A stretch of 64,000 bases of DNA from NCBI RefSeq assembly GCF_003730295.1, contig NZ_QTSZ01000052.1:95925-159924 (forward strand), given 5' to 3'. The notes beneath the pieces were generated by a model. That model did not search any database, was not told where the DNA came from, and saw only the letters and a list, made by a program, of their open reading frames with translations. The translations under genes and the position numbers were made by a program. The DNA is from Ornithinibacillus gellani. GTDB lineage: Bacteria > Bacillota > Bacilli > Bacillales > Amphibacillaceae. Positions 59,315 through 64,000 of this stretch are shown one piece after another. Position 1 is the stretch's first letter; every line of letters begins with the position of its first letter.

Positions 59315-60457
59315 CTAAATAGACGGCGCTTCCTGTGTTAATCCTTTTTTCCATTCGACATACCAATTTTTAATCAGAGCGGATGGCTCCAAGCCAAACT
59401 CTTCATCCAGCATGTGTACAAGCTTTTCATATTGCTGGATCACCGCATTTCTTTCACCGAGCTGGTGATACAGCTGCATCAGCATAAAATACACCTCATC
59501 TAAATACGCATACTGTTTCTGTACACGATGATACAAGGCGATAGCCGCTGTAATGTCTTCTTTTACAATAAATTTTTCTACTGTTTTGGTCACAAGCTCC
59601 AGCCATTTTGCACGCAGACGCTCCCGCTCACCCTCGGCCCATAAATAATCATGATCAGCTAAATAATCCCCTTGATACAGCTGGATGGTATGATTTAGCT
59701 GAAGGACATCCGCTTCTTGGTCGGCAAGTAGACGATCAAGCTGGGACTCCCACTCTACGACATCCAGCTTCGTTCCGTTCAAATCCAGCTGATAGCAATT
59801 ATTCTTGCTGCTAATCGCAATTTCCAAATCGAGCATTTCCAACGTTTTCCGAATCTGATAAATGGTCGAGTAAAGCTGCGTCATCGCCTTATCGATTTCC
59901 ATCTCCGGCCAAAGTAATTCCAAAATAACATCCTTGAGCACAGGCTTATGTAAGTTATGTATGAGAAAGGCAAATAATTCCCGTGCTTTCGCTGTTCGCC
60001 ACCGTACATCAATCGTCTTCTGTCTGTTTCCGACCTGTTTGAAATGTAGGGACTGAAAGCAGCCGACCATGATTTCTGGAATTGGATCCGCTTCTGCACT
60101 TGGTTCACGTGCCAGCCTTCGAAGCGTCTCATTCAACCGATGTTGCTGCACCGGCTTAACCAGATAATCAATCGCATGTAATTCGAATGCCTCAACCGCA
60201 TAATCGCGATACGCCGTCACAAAGACAATATTTGTTTTAAATGGAAGATTTTGAATCTTTTCCGCAAGCTCCAACCCATCCAACTCCGGCATCTCGATAT
60301 CCAGAAAAACAACATCCGGCTGCTTCTCCTTAATCGCCTCGAATGCCTCGAACGGATTGCTATACTTCCCGGCAATCTCCATCCCACCGTTCTTTTTAAT
60401 CAACTTCTCAAAACGATTCAAGTTGAGCGGCTCATCATCCACCAATACAATGCGCAT
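59315..60457 (-). CDS. Response regulator with receiver, winged-helix and BTAD domains (SARP-like)
   Basis: This 380-residue regulator has a receiver domain (1-120) with DDE, phosphoacceptor in VFLDIEMPELDG, Thr in VTAYRDYAVEAF and Lys in VKPVQQ. A SARP-type winged helix follows (about 145-230; TAKARELFAFLIHN ... LYSTIYQIRKTL), then a tetratricopeptide-like BTAD domain (about 240-375). Such proteins occur as cytoplasmic regulators in Bacilli, usually with a kinase gene nearby; none is seen here. ATG 60457 is chosen (GGGAGG 8 bases upstream) over GTG 60466. Confidence 0.9.
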   Translation of the reverse strand: MRIVLVDDEPLNLNRFEKLIKKNGGMEIAGKYSNPFEAFEAIKEKQPDVVFLDIEMPELDGLELAEKIQNLPFKTNIVFVTAYRDYAVEAFELHAIDYLVKPVQQHRLNETLRRLAREPSAEADPIPEIMVGCFQSLHFKQVGNRQKTIDVRWRTAKARELFAFLIHNLHKPVLKDVILELLWPEMEIDKAMTQLYSTIYQIRKTLEMLDLEIAISSKNNCYQLDLNGTKLDVVEWESQLDRLLADQEADVLQLNHTIQLYQGDYLADHDYLWAEGERERLRAKWLELVTKTVEKFIVKEDITAAIALYHRVQKQYAYLDEVYFMLMQLYHQLGERNAVIQQYEKLVHMLDEEFGLEPSALIKNWYVEWKKGLTQEAPSI

Positions 60458-60615
60458 ATTCCCCACCTCCCTATATGTTCATTATACAGGAAAATGGAAA
60501 AAACAGACTATTTATCTGTGAAAAAAATGAGATGGATGTTGAAGCGATTAAACATCGCCATGTAAAATACCGATAATAAGTGTATAAGCTAGCGACAAAC
60601 AATTGAGGTGTCAAA

Positions 60616-63075
60616 ATGACCAAACCAAACGAAAAACAACTGTTTCAGGTTCAAAATATATTGCAGACCTTAGCGGAAGCAACAGAACATTTTTCAGATC
60701 TGATTAAAAAACGGGAATTAAATCAAAGTATTTATATGTTTAGCAGCATTGTGGAGGGATCACAAGCTGTCATCCACATGCTTCACGCACAGGACAATCG
60801 TTTTTCTGAGCAAACGAAAAAATTAGAACAATATTTGCTATTGATTGCAAATCAGCTGGAAGCGGGCAATTTTATAAAAATAGCTGAAATCGTACAATTT
60901 TCCCTTCAGCCATTATTTAACCGGCTGAATGAAAGCTTTATTCAGGAGGTCGGGAATCAAAAACAAAACAAAACGATAAAAATAGGCATCTTTCACAGCT
61001 GGGGTAATCCGAAAAGCTTTTATCCGGAAGCACGGATGAATGCCATGCTACACGAAAGTAAAAACCAAGCAACACAGCTCTATTTTTTCACATCGGAGGA
61101 TATCAACTTTGCAGATCAGCGAATTCAGGCTGATACTTTTCAGAATGGAAACTGGGAACGGGTAACCATTCCGTTTCCTGACGTGATACATAATGTAGGC
61201 GTAGGTAGACAATCCCAAGCTGAGCGTAAATTACGTCGACATATACCATTTACAAGCTTCCATGTCGGCAATAAATTTTCGTTGCCGAGAAGGATGGTTC
61301 AGTACAGAAAGTATGCTGAGTTGCTCGTGCCTTTTACCGTTTGTATAGATGCAAAAAAAGTTTATGATTTTATGGAAAAACATCCGCGCGTTGTCTTCAA
61401 AGCCTTAAGCAGTAATCGCGGCGAAAATATATTTTTTATTACGAAAAAAGGCAGCCGTTATATTTTACTGGACCAAAAGAAGGAAAGAATCCTGAATGCA
61501 GATGCCTTTCAGGAATTTCTGGAGCAAATTATTTTAAGGGAAAAAGGCAGCTTTATCATCCAGCGCTATATTCATACCCGTACAAAAGCGGATGAACCCT
61601 ATCATTTTAGAGCCCATGTACAAAAAAACGGAGAAGGAAAATGGCAGCTGACACATATTTATCCGCGAATCGGCAACAAAAAAACCAATCTGAGCAATAT
61701 TAGTACAGAAGGACGTGTCGAGGACTTTCCTGCTTTTTTGCGGAACGAGTTTGGGGAAAAAAGCGGCAAACAATATGAAACAGAAATTCTCCAGCTATCC
61801 GTTGACGTTGCCTGGCATTTGGATAAATTGTATGGTTTGGCACTGGATGAGTTAGGACTCGATTTCGCAATTGATGAAACGGGCAAGATTTGGATGCATG
61901 AAGCAAATAACGGTCCGCAAACCGCCTATCATGAAGAAAAACGTGCGGTGAACACGATAGCTTATGCAAAATATATTGCAGAAAATGGTGTGATGTATAC
62001 CCAACAATCTATCCATGCAGCTAATCAATTCAACGCAAGCGGCAGCAAGCTCCCGATTATGAAAATAAATGAACAACGATGCATTGGCATGCTCACAGAA
62101 AAAACTCAAGAAAACACACTTGTATTTGCATTCGCAGAAGCTGCAGCTGCCAGACAATGTACATTTTATCAATTTACACCAAATGACATTGATTTTGATC
62201 GTGAACTCATTCGTGGCTCATTTTTCGAAGATGGAGAGTGGCACCAACAGATTACTGCTTATCCCAATGTGATAATTGATCAGCTAAAATGGCGTGGTCA
62301 CGCCGATGCACAGTTTATTTATGATGAATTAAGTGATGTGCCATTTACCAATGAATACCCGGTACAAACCCATCAGCAATCAGCTATTTATGAACAGCTA
62401 TTGGCAGATGACGCGCTTGCACCAATGATAGCCAGCTACCAGAAAGTGCGAAAACCGCATCATGTCATCCAATGGCTTGAGAAATATGGCAGTGTACAGG
62501 TAAAACTAGAAAAGTTTGGTGCTACCATATATATGAAACACATGGGAAATCGGCAAACACTAGTTGTGGAAGGGACAAAGTGTAAAGTGCAATCAGATTT
62601 AAAGCTTAAACATCTTATACAAGAAAAAATAGATAAACACGCCTACATCGTGCAAGCTGACCCTGGTAATAGACCAGTCGATGATACATATACGTCCATT
62701 CATCTGCATTTAATAAAAGATAGAAGGCGAGAATGGTCTTTCATTCATACAACTGGACAGACCCAGCATTTTCAAGATGACAACGCTGTGGAAATAGACG
62801 AAAAAGAATTGTCCGCTTTTCTAGAAAACGATAAAGCAGCCGAACAAAAAATAAAAGATATTGCAGTACAAATTGCGACTACATTGGAAACATCATGGGA
62901 TATTAGTGAGCTATGTATCGTTCTTGCAATCAATCCGAATAAGGAAATCAGTATTATGGAAGTAAACCCGAATGGACCAAATGCTATATATGACGAACAA
63001 AAATATGCAGAAGCCGTTGTTGAATGGGCGAAGGCATTGGCTGCAGATAAAATCGGATCATTAGATGATCATTAA
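60616..63075 (+). CDS. Double YheC/YheD-family ATP-grasp protein (spore coat-associated type)
   Basis: This 819-residue protein has two YheC/D-like halves. A helical N-terminal segment (1-115) is followed by unit 1 (about 118-460): IKIGIFHSW, FTSEDINFADQRI, FPDVIHNVG, VVFKALSSNRGENIFFI (ATP Lys) and MHEANNGPQTAY. Unit 2 (about 480-810) repeats the order: CIGMLTE, FTPNDIDFDRELI, YPNVIIDQ and MEVNPNGPNAIYD. Bacillus YheC/YheD have one such unit (about 360-450 aa). Unit 2 keeps the acidic/Asn end but has a weaker middle. It probably makes a ligase-type modification in the spore coat or envelope. GAGGTG lies 5 bases before the ATG. Confidence 0.85.
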   Translation: MTKPNEKQLFQVQNILQTLAEATEHFSDLIKKRELNQSIYMFSSIVEGSQAVIHMLHAQDNRFSEQTKKLEQYLLLIANQLEAGNFIKIAEIVQFSLQPLFNRLNESFIQEVGNQKQNKTIKIGIFHSWGNPKSFYPEARMNAMLHESKNQATQLYFFTSEDINFADQRIQADTFQNGNWERVTIPFPDVIHNVGVGRQSQAERKLRRHIPFTSFHVGNKFSLPRRMVQYRKYAELLVPFTVCIDAKKVYDFMEKHPRVVFKALSSNRGENIFFITKKGSRYILLDQKKERILNADAFQEFLEQIILREKGSFIIQRYIHTRTKADEPYHFRAHVQKNGEGKWQLTHIYPRIGNKKTNLSNISTEGRVEDFPAFLRNEFGEKSGKQYETEILQLSVDVAWHLDKLYGLALDELGLDFAIDETGKIWMHEANNGPQTAYHEEKRAVNTIAYAKYIAENGVMYTQQSIHAANQFNASGSKLPIMKINEQRCIGMLTEKTQENTLVFAFAEAAAARQCTFYQFTPNDIDFDRELIRGSFFEDGEWHQQITAYPNVIIDQLKWRGHADAQFIYDELSDVPFTNEYPVQTHQQSAIYEQLLADDALAPMIASYQKVRKPHHVIQWLEKYGSVQVKLEKFGATIYMKHMGNRQTLVVEGTKCKVQSDLKLKHLIQEKIDKHAYIVQADPGNRPVDDTYTSIHLHLIKDRRREWSFIHTTGQTQHFQDDNAVEIDEKELSAFLENDKAAEQKIKDIAVQIATTLETSWDISELCIVLAINPNKEISIMEVNPNGPNAIYDEQKYAEAVVEWAKALAADKIGSLDDH

Positions 63076-63081
63076 ATAATT

Positions 63082-63108
63082 GAACTGTCATTCTGGCAGT
63101 TCTTTTTA
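63082..63108 (+). terminator. Terminator of the YheC/D-like gene
   Basis: GAACTGTC pairs with GGCAGTTC around a short loop, followed by five T, 8 bases after the stop. Confidence 0.8.
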
Positions 63109-63247
63109 TATTTCCAAAATATGCTCGTTAAAGTATGATGTCTTTTTCCGTTTCGTAATGAAAAAATAAATCCCACAAAAAATGTACTTATGATCATAAA
63201 TGAGGCATAATAGAACATATGTTCCAATTGATGTGGAGTGATAATAT

Positions 63248-63892
63248 ATGAATGTTTCCCCCTGGAAAAATACTTCAGCAGCCTTTAAAGCTCAAATAAT
63301 TGGAAAGTTATTAGGAGATGGATGTATAACTATTCAACAGGGTAGGAAACCTAGATTTCAGTTTATACATACCTCAGCAGATTTTGCATGGAGTAATTAT
63401 TGTTTTCATCAATTTAAAAAAGAAATTCCACTAAATCCACCAAAGTTCAGAAAAATATTTGATAACCGATCAGTTAAAGGTTTCAGTACATCCCATTATA
63501 CACAGTCCAGGACTTCTCCCATTATCTCCTATCTTCGCAAACAATGGTATTCAAATAACAGAAAGGAAATTCCCTCCTCATTATTATATACATATTTTAT
63601 CAGACAGTCACTTGCTTGGTGGTACATGGATGACGGGCATCTAAAAATTGTTAATGGTATACCAACAAAAATAATATTATCTACTGAAAGCTTTTCCGAA
63701 CAAGAAAATATGCTATTAATTGCTTTTTTGGAACAAAAATATGGACTTGTTTTCAAAACAGATAAGCAAAATAGAATTATTTTATATGATCAGTTTCAAA
63801 TCAGGTACTTCTTATTCCTTATCAATCCCTATATGCAAACATGTATGTATAGAAAAACAATAACAACCTTTTATCGGGAGTTTGACACCTAA
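63248..63892 (+). CDS. Freestanding LAGLIDADG homing endonuclease
   Basis: This is a 214-residue DNA endonuclease-like protein with two LAGLIDADG-type helices: AQIIGKLLGDGCI (about 15-27) and SLAWWYMDDGHL (about 120-131), each ending in the acidic catalytic residue. Its content is Lys/Ile/Tyr-rich and its codons more AT-rich than neighbours, suggesting transfer. It is not inside a recognisable intron, intein or host gene, since the flanks are terminators. Proteins of this kind cut a long specific site and spread their own gene; a related clade regulates transcription. GGAGTG precedes the ATG. Confidence 0.88.
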   Translation: MNVSPWKNTSAAFKAQIIGKLLGDGCITIQQGRKPRFQFIHTSADFAWSNYCFHQFKKEIPLNPPKFRKIFDNRSVKGFSTSHYTQSRTSPIISYLRKQWYSNNRKEIPSSLLYTYFIRQSLAWWYMDDGHLKIVNGIPTKIILSTESFSEQENMLLIAFLEQKYGLVFKTDKQNRIILYDQFQIRYFLFLINPYMQTCMYRKTITTFYREFDT

Positions 63893-63911
63893 CTAATAAT
63901 AAATTGCCCTT

Positions 63912-63938
63912 AGAGCCAGTGATGGCTTTATTTTTTTG
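63912..63938 (+). terminator. Terminator of the endonuclease gene
   Basis: AGCCA and TGGCT form a short stem with a 4-base loop, followed by TTATTTTTTT, about 20 bases after the stop. Confidence 0.7.
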
Positions 63939-63958
63939 TCAAATTTTAAAATAAAATA

Positions 63959-63987
63959 TTGAGTACTATTTAGTACTATGTTATTAT
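63959..63987 (+). promoter_or_regulatory. Promoter with paired AGTACT palindromes (gene lies beyond window)
   Basis: TTGAGT (63959-63964) and TATTAT (63982-63987) have a 17-base spacer. The palindrome AGTACT occurs at 63962-63967 and 63972-63977, i.e. one turn apart and inside the promoter, as expected of a repressor operator. Confidence 0.5.
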
Positions 63988-64000
63988 AGAAGTATCTTAT

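Overview
The window is low-to-moderate GC DNA from an endospore-forming Gram-positive bacterium. Genes start behind strong GGAGG-type Shine-Dalgarno (SD) sites, often at GTG or TTG codons. SigW/RsiW, CdaA-CdaR-GlmM, a Spo0E-type phosphatase, a YheC/D-type spore coat protein and the YmfF/YmfH pair point to Bacillaceae. A complete mevalonate-kinase block suggests the Virgibacillus/Oceanobacillus/Lentibacillus side of the family; the genus is an inference.

Layout. 1-6.7 kb: the end of a PAP2 phosphatase, a GntR/FCD regulator, tatC beside a Tat-exported two-subunit GMC dehydrogenase, and an S9 peptidase. 7-11.4 kb: an HssRS heme-sensing pair without its usual HrtAB pump, and a LytTR/GHKL two-component pair. 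11.9-19.2 kb: YmfH/YmfF M16 peptidases, a lipoprotein, two ABC exporter half-transporters and a thioredoxin. 19.4-26.6 kb: glmM-cdaR-cdaA, a small membrane protein, rsiW-sigW with a recognisable SigW autopromoter, a 54-residue Spo0E-like gene and arginase. 26.7-31.2 kb: mevalonate pathway (mvaA, mvaK1, mvaD, mvaK2; no mvaS in the window). 31.5-32.8 kb: a five-gene tRNA operon (Glu, Thr, Tyr, Gln, Lys in transcription order) riddled with duplicated tRNA 5' halves. 33-38.7 kb: an oligopeptide/dipeptide ABC operon. 39-40.2 kb: fabI and an RNase H-like gene. 40.2-54.5 kb: an amino-sugar catabolic region. 54.6-55.0 kb: a 21-bp tandem repeat array. 55.5-58.1 kb: a self-contained ABC/LytTR/DUF3021 locus. 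58.1-64 kb: sortase D, a frameshifted receiver-domain gene, a receiver-BTAD regulator, a duplicated YheC/D ATP-grasp protein and a freestanding LAGLIDADG endonuclease.

How it works together. The most coherent system is the 40-54 kb region: GH20 and GH3 hexosaminidases, an Lpl-type sugar importer, a lactonase, an amidohydrolase/deacetylase, a DgaE-type PLP ammonia-lyase, a sugar-acid kinase, a KDPG-type aldolase and a GntR/UTRA regulator. Together they could take an N-acetylhexosaminic acid to pyruvate and triose phosphate without a PTS, i.e. an oxidative amino-sugar route.

Three repeat systems deserve attention: a dispersed, hairpin-rich intergenic repeat in five copies, two of which supply the stop codon of the preceding gene; 148-bp tandem units each carrying the first ~27 nt of tRNA-Thr, with a related tRNA-Lys chimera; and the 21-bp array just upstream of the GH20 gene.
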